Of a DNA stretch of 64,000 bases, positions 41,940 through 52,498 are shown one piece after another. A program made the translations under genes and the position numbers. The notes under the pieces were generated by a model, which had not been told where the DNA came from, did not search any database, and worked only from the letters and a program-made list of their open reading frames with translations. The DNA comes from Fratercula arctica (lineage: Eukaryota > Chordata > Aves > Charadriiformes > Alcidae), in assembly GCA_947846985.1 (NCBI GenBank), contig CANTUZ010000005.1, positions 5,408,501-5,472,500 of the forward strand, written 5' to 3'. Each line of letters opens with the position of its first letter. Positions within the stretch are counted from its first letter, which is position 1.

Positions 41940-43444
41940 AAACTGTGGTGAATTCAAAAGTGCTTTTTGACCTTTTCATTTCCCATGAGTATAGAGGGGA
42001 TTGTAGGGGTAGCGATAAGCTGTGTGTGTGCTTGCTGGGGCTTTTGTGCTGGTGTTTAACGATATACAGTAATAAAGTAAGCTCACATTGTTTGCAAACC
42101 AAATAGTGTCATCCAAAACATCTTTTTATGTAGGAAGATAAACAAGGACTGATCTACATCTCGTGCCTTCTCTTGAATCCTAAGCCTGTTACTCCATGGG
42201 CAGATCCATGGAGAAGAAAACCAACCAGTCTTTTAGACAGATATGGAATAAGGCACAAACCAACTTTTCATTAATCCCTTAATTTAAGGTAAATACCTGT
42301 TTCAGAATTGGAATTAAAGTAAGATAGTAGAGAAATATGGGGAATCCTGAGGACGTGTCTTACGGCACTTTCTGAAGAGGCTCTGGAAGGAAGGTCACTA
42401 CAGCCTTTTCCACATGGGTCGACAGTCTTTTGTTAAATTGTCAGAAAAGACAAGATAAAGCACTTCAGCCTGTCTCTGATTTGTTTTCCTTACTTGCTGT
42501 TGTTGAACTGTCATATAGTAATTGCAGACATACTGTAGAGTTCCTTTAACTAGGACAGGTGAATAAAAATCAAACATTCTTCAATAAGTAGTGTTGTTGA
42601 ACTGGGTCAGCATTGGGATTTTATCTGTTAACACAAATTGAGTTCTTTATGGAATATTGACTTGTCTTTTTATTAGATTAGATTAGAAATTTTCTGGTGA
42701 GGACATTAGTAACGTAAGCCATGAATAAAGCTGTGTTATATATCCAAAGAGAAATTCCTGCTATGATAGTGTAATTCAGTGATTGGTCTTCTCAAGGAGC
42801 ATGTCAATTCTTTGTTCTTCGTTCAGCATTTTGCAGCAGTTTTGTATTTGAGTAGTCTTCAATTTTGCATGAGGTATGACAGAAGGAGTCTACTTACACT
42901 TTAAAATATTGATAGAGATGGTGCATGCAAAATTCCTATAATTCTCAAACCGTAGTTTAAAAGAGTATCTTCTTGTTTTGCTATTTGAACAGGTAAAACA
43001 GCTCAGCTTGGTAATTTTGTAGATAGTGAGAAGTAATTAACTAGTAGAGGTAGAAATTTCCTAGAGCTTTGAATGTGTCATGCTGATGAAATGTGATGAA
43101 TTAGGGCTGATGATAATTGTCATAAACTAGAGCAATAAAATCATAAGTATTAGAAGTCTTCTTACTCTGATACATTCTTAAGCTGGAATTTTCATGTAAC
43201 TATTTTGTTCTTAGGTTTGAGATTGTTTCTTTTTAGGGAAATAGTAAGTTTGTTTGCCTCTAGCTTTTTAGATTGCTTCCATTTGGTTTTGACAAATGGT
43301 TTTCTTCTTTTCTGAATAAGCAAAAGGGGGTGGAATATATGACTCTTTGTACATTGACATAAAAAACTTTACAGAGCTTTCTTGAAGTTCTTTAGTACTG
43401 GGAGGGTATTCTTGGCCTCTGCAAATGTATGAGTTTTCCAGTAA

Positions 43445-43449
43445 CGTGG
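43445..43449. repeat. Left target-site duplication of the LTR
   Basis: CGTGG immediately outside the left edge of the LTR matches TGTGG at 44558-44562 with one C/T difference. This is consistent with a 5-bp duplication made at integration and later changed by a transition. Five-base sites are short, so chance likeness is possible. Confidence 0.55.
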
Positions 43450-44557
43450 TATGATGGGTTTGACCTTGGCTGGACACCAGATGCCCACCAAGCTGCTTTA
43501 TAACTCCCCCTCCTCAACTGGAGAGAAAAATATAATGAAAGGCTCGTGGGTGGAGGTAAGAACAGGGAGATCACTCGGCAATTACCATCATGGACAAACC
43601 AGGCTCAACTTGGGGAAATTAGTTTATTAGCAATCCCATCAGAATAGGGTAAGGAGAAATAAAGCCAAATTTTAAAACACCTTGCCCCCCATCCCTCCCT
43701 TCTCCCTGAGCTCAACTTCACTCCCAGTTCTCTACCTCCTCCCCTGAATGGCACAGGTGGACAGGGTTACGGTCAATTCATCACATGTTGTCTCTACAGC
43801 TCCTTCCTCCTCACGCTCAAGCCTTGCTTCAGTGTCGGGCCACTCCCACAGGAGACAGTCCTCCATGAACTTCTCCAATGTGCGTCCTTCCCGCAGGCTG
43901 TAGTTCTTCACAAACTGCTCCAGCATGGGTCCTTTCCACAGGGTGCAGTCCTTCAGGAATGGACTGCTCCAGCATGGGTCCCCCATGGGGTCACAAGTCC
44001 TTCCAGCAAACCTGCTTCAGCATGGGCTCCCCTCTCCATGGCTCTACAGGTCATACCAGGAACCTGCTCCAGTGCAGGCTTCCCACAGGATCAAAGTCTC
44101 CTTTGGGCATGTGCACCTGCTCCGGTGTAGGGTCCTCTGTGGGCTGCAGGTGGATATCTGCTCAATTGTTGACCTCCACGGGCTGCAGGAAGACAACCTG
44201 CTTTCATGGTGGTCCTTCACCCTGGGCTGCAGGGGAATCTCTGCTCTGGCACCTGGAGCACTTCCTCCCACTCTTTCTTCACTGACCTTGCTGTCTGCAG
44301 AGTTGTGTCTCACACATTCTCACTCCTCTGTTCTGGCTGTTTGTTGCACAGCAGGGTTGTTTTTTTTTTTTTTTTCCCCTTCTTAAATATGTTATCACAG
44401 AGGCACTATCATGATCACTGGCTGGTTTGACTTTGGCCATCTTGGAGCTGGCTGGCATTTGCTCTGTCAGAAATAGGGGAAGATTCTAGCAGTGTCTCAC
44501 AGAAGCCATGCCTGTAGCGCCACTGCTACCAAAACCTTGCCATGCAAACCCAATATA
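43450..44557 (-). mobile_element. Solo LTR of an ERVL-like avian endogenous retrovirus, antisense
   Basis: This 1.1-kb block resembles an LTR that I recall as dispersed in bird genomes. Its 5' edge, on the minus strand, is at 44557 (GGGTTTGCATGGCAAGG just inside) and its 3' edge at 43450 (GGTCAAACCCATCAT). The middle contains imperfect repeats of a roughly 45-bp unit built around CTGCTCCAGCATGGGTC and GGGCTGCAGG (about 43.91-44.24 kb), then TTCTTAAATATGTTATCACA. The terminal TG/CA dinucleotides have decayed. No gag, pol or env is present, so it is a solo LTR left by LTR-LTR recombination. Assignment to ERVL rests on the 5-bp flanking duplication and on memory of the family. Open frames inside it are not genes. 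Confidence 0.8.
43905..44240 (-). repeat. Imperfect tandem repeats inside the LTR
   Basis: On the + strand the segments CTGCTCCAGCATGGGTCC, CTGCTCCAGCATGGGTCC, CTGCTTCAGCATGGGCTC, CTGCTCCAGTGCAGGCTT and CTGCTCCGGTGTAGGGTC recur at about 45-90-bp spacing, with GGGCTGCAGG units in the second half. Such arrays are common in LTR U3 regions and can vary in copy number. No function is shown here. Confidence 0.75.
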
Positions 44558-44562
44558 TGTGG
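44558..44562. repeat. Right target-site duplication of the LTR
   Basis: TGTGG immediately outside the right edge of the LTR, paired with CGTGG at 43445-43449. Together they fix the element's borders. Confidence 0.55.
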
Positions 44563-44701
44563 CAACTTACAACACGAAAATCAATGATTATAGTTGGTGA
44601 GCCTGTGCTAGAAACACTTGGAGTGTAAATGGGAAGATAACCGTGCAATGAATTGTGTTGATTGACTTGTATTTTTCTTTGGTGTTAATTTTTCATGTTC
44701 G

Positions 44702-44723
44702 CTTTAAAGCTATAGCTTTAAAG
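44702..44723. repeat. Perfect 22-bp palindrome
   Basis: CTTTAAAGCTA followed directly by its reverse complement TAGCTTTAAAG. It has no spacer and lies about 145 bp beyond the LTR edge in the large intron. It could extrude as a short cruciform or be coincidence in AT-rich DNA. Confidence 0.9.
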
Positions 44724-45986
44724 AAAGAAGAAAAAGAATTTAACCCCTTTTAAAAGTACAGATAATTTCAGTGCTTTAAGCTACAGGTCTTGACACATTC
44801 AGTCTTTTGGCTGTCACGCTGGTGTGATTACGCAGCAATACATACTCCCTGTTAGCTGGATAGGAATGGAAATATATATAATCAGTGTCTCAATAATCCA
44901 TACTAAGCATGCTGGTTTTATTATGAAGCAGTAAGTTCATGGCTCCCACTGATGTGACATGGCAATATGAGAATCCAGGGTCCATAACTTTAGTCTTGAA
45001 TTTTTCATATTCTAAAATGATGATATAATTGTTGTAGTGGTCTGAGTTCCTGAAAAATGTGTTCTGGAAACTTCATTACAGCTTTCCTAGAAATAAACAA
45101 ATAAAAACCCCAAGCAAAACCTTTTTAAAACTCCAGATTTTTGTGATTTTAAAAGTGCTGCGTTACAGCGACTTTTCATGAATTAATTTTAGAAATTTGT
45201 TATGTAGATCACTGCATTCATGTGCAAGTTTATGCAGTACATAAAGTTTGCTTATGGACCTCATGTTACTTCTTGTCATTGTTATTTCTTATAGCTATTA
45301 TTTCTACTTCCTCGAAGAATAACCAAGGAAATGTCCGTGTAGTGCTAGGTACCAAACATACACAAAGAGGTCTCCTTCTGTACCAGACCTATGCTAGTGA
45401 CACAGAGAAGCTGGATGTGCAGTAGTGGCAGCACACAGCAGTACCCAGGCCTGGTGAATTCAATAACAGCAGCAAATAGGGGAGAAGTGGATAAAACGAA
45501 AGGGTGAGGTGCAAGGATGAGTAATGCAGATGTAAAGGCCATAGGAGTAGAGGTGGAATAAAGTTTCTCTGTGAAATCTATTCAAAATTCTAAACAGTCT
45601 GAAAATCCCCAAAGGTTTTTTTTCTGGTTGGATCTTGTGTGTGTCTGCACTTTTTCTCCAGAATGGGTAGCTGAGTTCGAAGAACACCCCTAGGCTAGGA
45701 TGGTCCCATTTTACTGTTTTCCCTACTATGGTGGGTTCTGGCATTGTTTTTCTTTAACCTAGTACTGCATAGTTGCACAAGGGGAGTTTCAATTTTATGC
45801 AGTCTTCATATGTTAGTGATTTTAATAGTTTTTTTTTCCCTGTTTGTTTTTTTTTTTTTTGCATTTAAAGTTGTAATATACCTTTATAACTATTGATGAT
45901 AAATACAGTGTTTAATGAAAAGATTTTTTTTTTTTCTTTTTTTTTTTGTTCTACTTTTCATCTTTTATTGTTAACTGATTTTGGCT

Positions 45987-46048
45987 AGGAACTTTTCAGA
46001 GGAAAAAAGAATTCAAGTAATGGCAATGTATTCCCTCTACAGGATTTA
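45987..46048 (+). repeat. Copy A of a local duplication, spanning a NELL1 splice acceptor
   Basis: The segment begins AGGAACTTTTCAGAGGAAAA, runs through TTCAAGTAATGGCAATGTA, the polypyrimidine tract and the AG acceptor, and includes the first bases of the 46043 exon. It matches 46872-46927 in direct orientation with a few substitutions and small indels. Confidence 0.85.
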
Positions 46049-46139
46049 TGAACGCATCATTGATCCTCCAGAAACGAATTTGACACCTGAAAGCAATTTA
46101 TGGCTCGGACAGAGAAACAGGAAACATGGTTTTTTTAAG
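46043..46139 (+). CDS. NELL1: NELL1 internal exon: end of TSPN/laminin-G-like domain
   Basis: This 97-nt exon lies between acceptor CTCTACAG and donor GTAAGC. Its first base completes the Arg codon begun in the previous exon, and it ends on a codon boundary. The reading begins RIYERIIDPPETNL and includes NLWLGQRNRKHGFFK. The WLGQRN block is the last conserved strand of the NELL TSPN/LamG fold, and the sequence fits human NELL1 better than NELL2. The string ETNLTPES contains an N-L-T sequon. As I recall it, human NELL1 has N-L-P here, so this would be a lineage-specific potential N-glycosylation site, although the Pro after the Thr makes its use less likely. The stretch just upstream of the acceptor has a close copy in the following intron (see repeats). 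Confidence 0.96.
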
Positions 46140-49100
46140 GTAAGCAGATGTGAAATGGCTTATGAAGAAGGAAATTAATAAATAGTCATCAAGATATTTC
46201 TGATTAGTTGTCTTACACTCCTGAAATCTGATTTGTATGATTTTTAACAGTAACTGTGGACTTGGGATTTGAGGCAGGTCCAACACTCAGAGAAAAGGGT
46301 CTCTTCCTGCAAGGCAGAATGTCGTAGTCACTGACTGCAGTGCCCAACGTTTGGGGATTTTGTTTGGTCTCCTGGCTCACAGTGGTGGTCTTAATCACTC
46401 TTGGAGGCCATTTTCTCCTCGATTTCACATGCAGAATACCCTCACCTTTCTGCTGTTTGCCTCGGATGACTCTTCCCTGTTTGCCCCTATCAGCATTAAC
46501 TTCTGGAGCAGAGAAGGTCTTCTGGCCTGCGATCCTATGGGTGTGGCAGATACTAGCTATTGTACGCAGTGCATTTGCCTTGCTGCAAAACAGTAGATTT
46601 TTCTGTTCCTGGACTACCGTTCTTTCTTTCTCTTTTTCTCAACTAATTGTGTCACTGTGTTTCTCAACTGAGAGTCAGTAGTGGGTCACTGAATTTTGTT
46701 CATGAACTTCTTTGTCCTTTGGAGCTTTGATTGATTGCAAACAGCCCAGGTTGGAAGGCTGGCTAGCTGGCGGGACTTGGGCTGCTCCTACCTTCTAGCT
46801 GGAAAAGCCTGTCTTTTTCCATTTATGAGGCTCCCCAAGATGACACCATTGAGTAGGCCAGTATGGGCATGAGGAACTTTTCAGAGGAAAAAGAAGATTC
46901 AAGTAATGGCAATATATTCCAGATTTAATTAATGGCAGTATGTTTCTGAAATTGCAAAGGACAGAAATGACCTACAACTTGAAAAGCCCTCTCCTGTATG
47001 TTTCCTTTCATTTGTTTTTGGCCCCTGGTGAGGCTATATGATTTTCTGGTCAAGGCAGAATTGCTGAACCAACAGGCAAACAAAATCCACCAACAAATGA
47101 AAACCACACCTTGCACCTGAAAATTAATTCTTTTACTTTGTAAGCAAGCTACAGAAAAGTTTCTGATATTTCTTCCAGTTTTGGATAACAATCCACGGTC
47201 AAGTGTTTATCAGTGAAAGAGTCTATAGTGCAGTGATAGGCCGACCTGCCTATCCGCCATATCGGCGTGGATTTGTTGCCAAGGTGATTTACCACCCACT
47301 CAGTTTCCCTTTGAAGCTGTCAGTTCATAAGGCAATTGTACAAGTTGCTGTTTTTCTGATAACTTCTCCTCGAAGTCTCCAGACTTAACAAGCTCGGACA
47401 ATTATTTTATGCTAAAATTATTTATGGTAGGATTGTTGTAGCAACTAACAATTTTAATAGTGAAACAGAGATAAAAGCTAACTTTTAACTTAAATGATTG
47501 TCCGAGAGTTGTTCTGGACCTAGAGTACATTTCATCCTCCAGCCGCTGAGCTGTCACTGTGAAGTGAAATTGATAGTATTATTTTATTCTACAGCTGTTG
47601 TTTTTTTACCTCAGCTGCTTCCCATAATTCCACAGATGGTAAACATATGTTTATAGCTACATAGGAAAAAAAGAAGTTATATTGGATTCGCCCATCTTAA
47701 ATTCTTATTTTATGCAGGCAGTCAGAGCCTCAGAACTCTGGGATATTATATGTTTGTAAATTAATATTTCTACGCGTTAACACTTTGGAAACAGCAGGGT
47801 AGCTAATGATATGCTAATGAGCTGACAGTTTTTATTGATCATAATGGAAGTCGACAAGTGCCTTACTTTGCTTTATGCATGCTTGAATATTTTACTAACT
47901 TTCTTCAGGGCAGAAATATAATTGGTTGTATTTTTTAAAACCTGCTTGAGAGTTTCAGAAATCTTACTTTTTTTTTTATGTTACTCATTGCAAAAACTTG
48001 GGATTTTGCCAGTTTGTAAAGAGTACACATCTCTTTCCATATATTTACATGCTCAGCAGGATCTCCCTTTCTTTTTCAGAGCAATTTGTTTCACTGTTTT
48101 AGCATATTAAAAAATAGATCTATTTTCCTTAATGTAAACAGAGATCTGCAGGGAAATAAGAGCGTTAAAAAAGAATTAACATTTTTGTATGTGTGTTGGA
48201 GCCATGATAATGTATGTAACAAAAAGCTCCGGATACTGTTCTGACTATCATCTTTGCTGTTCCAAAAATTTTCTTACTTTAATGATAATTAATTGTTGTG
48301 TCTCTACATAAATGAATAACATTAAAGCACATTTTGGGCCACAGTCTCATGCCCATTTTAGATCATAATTCTTCAATATATCAGAAGAAGAAGGAGGAGA
48401 GGGGATATGATATCCATAAGTCACTGTGGCTAGTTGCTGCCGTTTTTCTTATTTATGCTTTTGTTCCCTATCCTTGCTTACCGTGATTATTCCACAAGTA
48501 GCCCTGCTGTGTCTGTGGCCTTGCTGGGGAATGAAGTGCTCTATGGCATAATCAAGGGAATCAAAATCTCGCCCCTTACAACTAGTATGTCTTAACTCGT
48601 TATAACTTACCTGCTATGACCAAGCATTTGGAGTTCAGACAAGATGGAATGGTTTTAGCACAGTAGTGGTGGGAGCAGGTGTGGAGCAGACTTAGAATAG
48701 ACGTACCTGTTTGCTTTGAAGGAAATCTCATGAATTACTTCCTTCGAAAAAATACATGCTGACCCTTCAGGTTTCTTTGTGCATCCCAAACCCAAGATTT
48801 GTTTTTGGGCTAGAGAATACCATTATAATCAGATTAGGAAACCAAAGTAAATGCAACTGAAAGGAGGAAGAGAGTGATACCTCACTCTAGGATGGATCTG
48901 ATTGTGCTCAGGATCAGAATTACCTGCAAAATTCATTTTATTGCTGGGGAGAACCGTTCCCCCTAAGGCTCCCTCCAAAGAGCTGCTGCAGAAATGAGCT
49001 TATTAATGCATTGCTGACTAGGCAATTCACGTCAAAAGACGGTAATTTTCATATCTGCTATAGCAGGCTCTATTGATCCTGCTGCTGTGTCGGGGGATTG

Positions 49101-52096
49101 TAGAGTAGGTGCCTGAGAAGTGTGCTGCTATTTAGACTGCACAACATCATATGTATACTTGGACCTCTGCAGTCATTTTGGTCTAGAGTTGTACAGGTAA
49201 ATACAGTGCCAAGGGCAGCTGTTCAAGCGCCTGGCATGGGGCATGCCTGCCCTGTGTAGAGGAGCACAGTAGTGGTCTACTGGAGATCTAGTGGTGTTGG
49301 CATAGCATTGCATAGGCACAGGGTTTGATAACTGTGCCTCTGTGCAGAGCCTGTCACCAGCCCTGGCCGATGGCACTTGCACAGCTGTATGGCACGCGTT
49401 ATCTCTGTGGGAGAAGCAGGTTTTAAAGAGGGTGAAAGGCAATGGAGGAAATGAAAACGCAGAAGTGGAGAGCTTGTGGAATAGATGAGCCTTTTCACAG
49501 AATGTGGGAGGAGTCCTCTATTAAAAAGAGACATGAAAATTGCAATAAACAGGGCTTTTGTATTACATCCTCATGGGATGGCCTTGATATTTAGTGCTGC
49601 AGGCCTGAATTTAATCTTGTAGCTGGTAATCTGCCTGCACAGATGAAAGCTCTTCAAGCTAGTGAGTCCTGATGCTGAACTGAAGCTTTAATGATAACAT
49701 AAATATGGTATCTGCTTGGGAATGGAAAAACCGTGAATATTTTGACCAGTGATATCTCCCTGTCAAGGCCTAATATTGATGTCCCTTCCCAAAATGTGGA
49801 CCGAAGAACTCCACCCTGTGCCAAAGGGAACTGGGGCCCTGGGCTTCCCCTGGGCAGTTGTGCATAACCTAATTCTCCTTCTGGCTGTGGTCATAGAATG
49901 CTCTCAGCAACCTAAACGTAATGCTGAAGGAGGAATAGTCCAAGTTTGTTCATATTTGTTACAATAATTATGGCTGTAATAAGTGTTTGCCTATAATGAA
50001 GTCTTTCTATTAAAAAAATACATCAGCAAAATTTCTGCTCCTTGAAGGTTCCCTTCTGTATTTGATTGTATTAATTCTGTTTCAGAGGGTTTATAGACTT
50101 AGAAGGCATCTTTATTGGTGAGTTGAAGTTCGTATGTTTTTCCAGGGTAACATGCTTTCAAGTAGCCAGAAACTAAGACACAAAGTAGTTGTTTCCCCTC
50201 TTCAGGTTTGTCCTGGTTTTCCCCTTTCCTTTGCTGTTCTGTTAAACTGCCTTTATCTCAACCCATGAGTTTTGCCTTTTTCTTCAGATTCTACCCCCAT
50301 CCTGCTTCTGGGGGGGGACGGGTAAGCAAACAACTGTGTGGACCATGACAAGGTTGTATTTAAATGCAAATCTATCCAAAAGACAACTGAGTGGTGGGGC
50401 TCTGATGCAGCAAACGTATTTGAAGTTCAATATGCACTTTTAGAAAAAAGGCTGAGGCAAACATCACTTCTCTCTAGATGATGTCTTGTTAGCGGTGTGA
50501 TATGGTCTGGTGAAACTTTGAGCTTTTCACTGGAGAGGCTTAAGCATTGAAGTATTTTTTTTGTGCTTCACCTAATTTCTCACTGATGACTGCTAGCAGA
50601 CAGTATGTAAAATGGCTTTCAGGATGTTCCATTTCCAGAGACAGTATTACTTCTCATTATTATGATGGTTTCGTTATTCTCGTAGATGAAAAGGTTAATA
50701 AATGTATATACTTCTGCAGGAAAGACAGTATAATCTGATTATGTCTATTAATATTTTCAGTTAATATTTGATCATGAAACAGTAAGCAGGAATCAGTGCT
50801 TGCTGATTACCTTCTGCTGTTTTAGCAAATGAGCATGTAAATGTTAAATGTTACCTACTGTACTTGCCAGGCTTCAAAGGCTCTCTGAGGCCTATATTTT
50901 ATTTACGGGTGGAGTTCAATGTTTTCAGCAAGTGACTACGTCCTCAGTCTGCAAAATTCACTCTATTGCAATTTAACTGAAAATTAAAACATAGACTTAC
51001 AAATTAGTAATTTAATTAGATAATGACTGCCGTAATAATAAATTTCCTTTCAAATTAAAGAAATTCTTCTGTGTCTGGGAGGAGAGAGAGCCATGTCATA
51101 ACATCTGATTAACAGTCAGGGGAAAATGCAAATAGCAGCACTAGAAGTCCCTTGTTTTCCCTTGTTCCCCTTCCTTAGTGACCGTGACATTATCAAAGCT
51201 AGCAGATGTGGAGTTAAGTACGTTACACAGTCAAAGATGGAGCAAGAGCTTTGTACTGAGCTTAAAAGAGCAAACACAAGCTTCAGCATTTTCTAGGCTG
51301 TTTGAAGGCTCTAGGGTTCTTCAGGACCCAGGTATGCAGGGATGCTGGGCAACCCTTTGTGTCTGCTGCCTCTGTCAGGGATATCCTTGCAAGTCAGGGA
51401 CAACAGAGGATGCAGCCAGCACTGGATCTTTGGTCCTTGCTCTCTCCTGTCCTGCCTGGTTCAGTTTCCGGACCTCATACAACCTGCACTAGCTGGCTCT
51501 GACCTTGGAGTCCTCATTTCTGCCAGTCCTGCGTAGGGGATTTTTCCATCTGTTTGGGTTAGAGAGAGGATTTAATTCTAACTGATGGCACAATTACATG
51601 AACTGCCTTTTGAGATACAAAGCTAGTAGGCTAAATTAAACCAAACAACTGAAGTATAGACTCTTACTTACCACTTGCGCGATATATTTCTCTTTTCATA
51701 ATGTTTTATTTCACAGTTTTATTTGGCTGAATCACTAAAGAGTATTGCTGTGTTTTCTTTTTGTCTTTTGGAAAAGTGTGTCATAGGCTTGAATAACGGA
51801 TATTACTGCACTGCCTTTTTACCAGTCTCATCCCATTTTAAGACATTTAAGCAGCTTATGTTTGGTGATTGCAAAAGACAGAGCAGTATCATTTCTGTGT
51901 TTTTTGAAAATTAATATCCAAACACACAGGAAGATAGGAGGAGTTATATTTTGCCTATTTTCAGTTATTTTCCTCACAGGAAGAGTGAGCTGATCAATTT
52001 TTTGTACCCACTTAAGAAATTACTTGTGAAACAGCTTGTACAGATCCAAGTGAATGTTTGTAATCTGTATTACCAGTTTTCTCTTCTTTCACAAAG
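46140..52096 (+). other. NELL1: NELL1 intron, 6.0 kb
   Basis: The intron runs from GTAAGC to an acceptor ending TTTCACAAAG. It holds a 56-bp near-copy of the preceding splice-acceptor region at 46872-46927 and an AT-rich stretch with two TAAT cores near 47.80 kb. I see no recognisable coding exon. The 113-codon and 104-codon open frames on the + strand here have no family resemblance I can name. Confidence 0.85.
46872..46927 (+). repeat. Copy B of the local duplication, acceptor tract lost
   Basis: Direct near-copy of 45987-46048, 885 bp downstream in the next intron. It carries AGGAACTTTTCAGAGGAAAA and TTCAAGTAATGGCAATATA, then TTCCAGATTTA, where copy A has TTCCCTCTACAGGATTTA. The CTCTAC pyrimidine tract is missing, so this copy is unlikely to act as an acceptor. 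Confidence 0.85.
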
Positions 52097-52169
52097 GGTG
52101 TTATTCAAGATGTGAAAGTCATCTTTATACCTAATGGATATATAATGCAGTGTCCCAATCTGAATCGCA
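52097..52169 (+). CDS. NELL1: NELL1 internal exon: TSPN-to-linker junction
   Basis: This 73-nt exon follows acceptor CACAAAG and precedes donor GTAAGT. It starts in phase 0 with Gly and ends after the first base of a Thr codon. It encodes GVIQDVKVIF, a Pro-Asn-Gly turn, and MQCPNLNR, corresponding to the human NELL1 segment that ends the LamG-like domain with the conserved QCPNLN. Joining to the next exon makes N-R-T, an N-glycosylation sequon. As I recall it, human NELL1 has N-H-T at the same place, so the site is conserved. The -3 position of the acceptor is A (AAG instead of CAG), slightly unusual, but homology fixes the boundary. Confidence 0.95.
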
Positions 52170-52415
52170 GTAAGTAGCAATTTCTTTATTGTTTCTATTT
52201 TAGATTTTTCGTACAAATTACTCCTTTGTTTTAAAAGTAATATTTTCAGGCTTGTCATTTTCGCATGTGCTGACTTCCAGAAGGCAAAAATTCTGTGTAA
52301 ACAGGTTGCATTTTATGTTCAGATAAATCAAGTCTGATATACTGTTGGTTATTTATGGGTTATTGTGTCTTTCCTTCTCTTCCTTTCTGTTTCTTCTTAC
52401 TCTTCCTTTATTGAG
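52170..52415 (+). other. NELL1: NELL1 short intron, 246 bp
   Basis: This is the smallest intron in the window, with GTAAGT at its 5' end, a pyrimidine-rich stretch (TTTCTTCTTACTCTTCC) and TTGAG before the exon. It splits the Thr codon of the N-R-T sequon (A|CA). I see nothing else in it. Confidence 0.9.
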
Positions 52416-52498
52416 CATGCCCGACCTGCAGTGATTTCTTAAGTCTGGTGCAAGGAATCATGGATTTGCAAGAACTCCTGGCAAAAATGACTGCAAAA
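52416..52498 (+). CDS. NELL1: NELL1 internal exon: CPTC motif and first part of coiled coil
   Basis: This 83-nt exon lies between an acceptor ending TTGAG and donor GTAGGT. It completes the split Thr codon and continues for 27 codons: CPTCSDFLSLVQGIMDLQEL followed by LAKMTAK. The paired Cys of CPTC and the heptad spacing of hydrophobic residues (F, L, V, I, L, L, M) mark the start of the coiled coil through which NELL proteins oligomerise (established for the family). The sequence is nearly identical to human NELL1. NELL2 reads SDFHGLVQKIMELQ-like here. The donor GTAGGT is weaker than the others but gives the correct phase-0 exit. Confidence 0.96.

Larger units (their letters stand above)
26195..46042 (+). 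other. NELL1: NELL1 intron, 19.8 kb, rich in repeats
   Basis: This intron is bounded by GTAAGA and by a CTCTACAG acceptor. The flanking split Arg codon (AG|G) joins correctly and the protein is continuous across the join, so no exon is missing here. It contains an AC-rich low-complexity tract near 28.6 kb, a CR1 LINE 3' end near 38 kb, a second AC-rich tract near 41.3 kb, a C23T11 tract near 41.9 kb, an antisense solo LTR at 43.45-44.56 kb and a 22-bp palindrome just beyond it. Outside these I see no gene. Short open frames are unrelated to any family I recognise. Confidence 0.85.

Noticed and set aside
43878..44386. 135- and 153-codon + strand open frames, Cys/Gly/Ser-rich
   Set aside because: They lie inside the solo LTR and follow its internal repeat units, so they are not genes.
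46340..46681. 113- and 81-codon + strand frames just after a NELL1 exon
   Set aside because: NELL1 continues correctly from 46139 to 52097, so no exon is needed here. The frames resemble no known protein.
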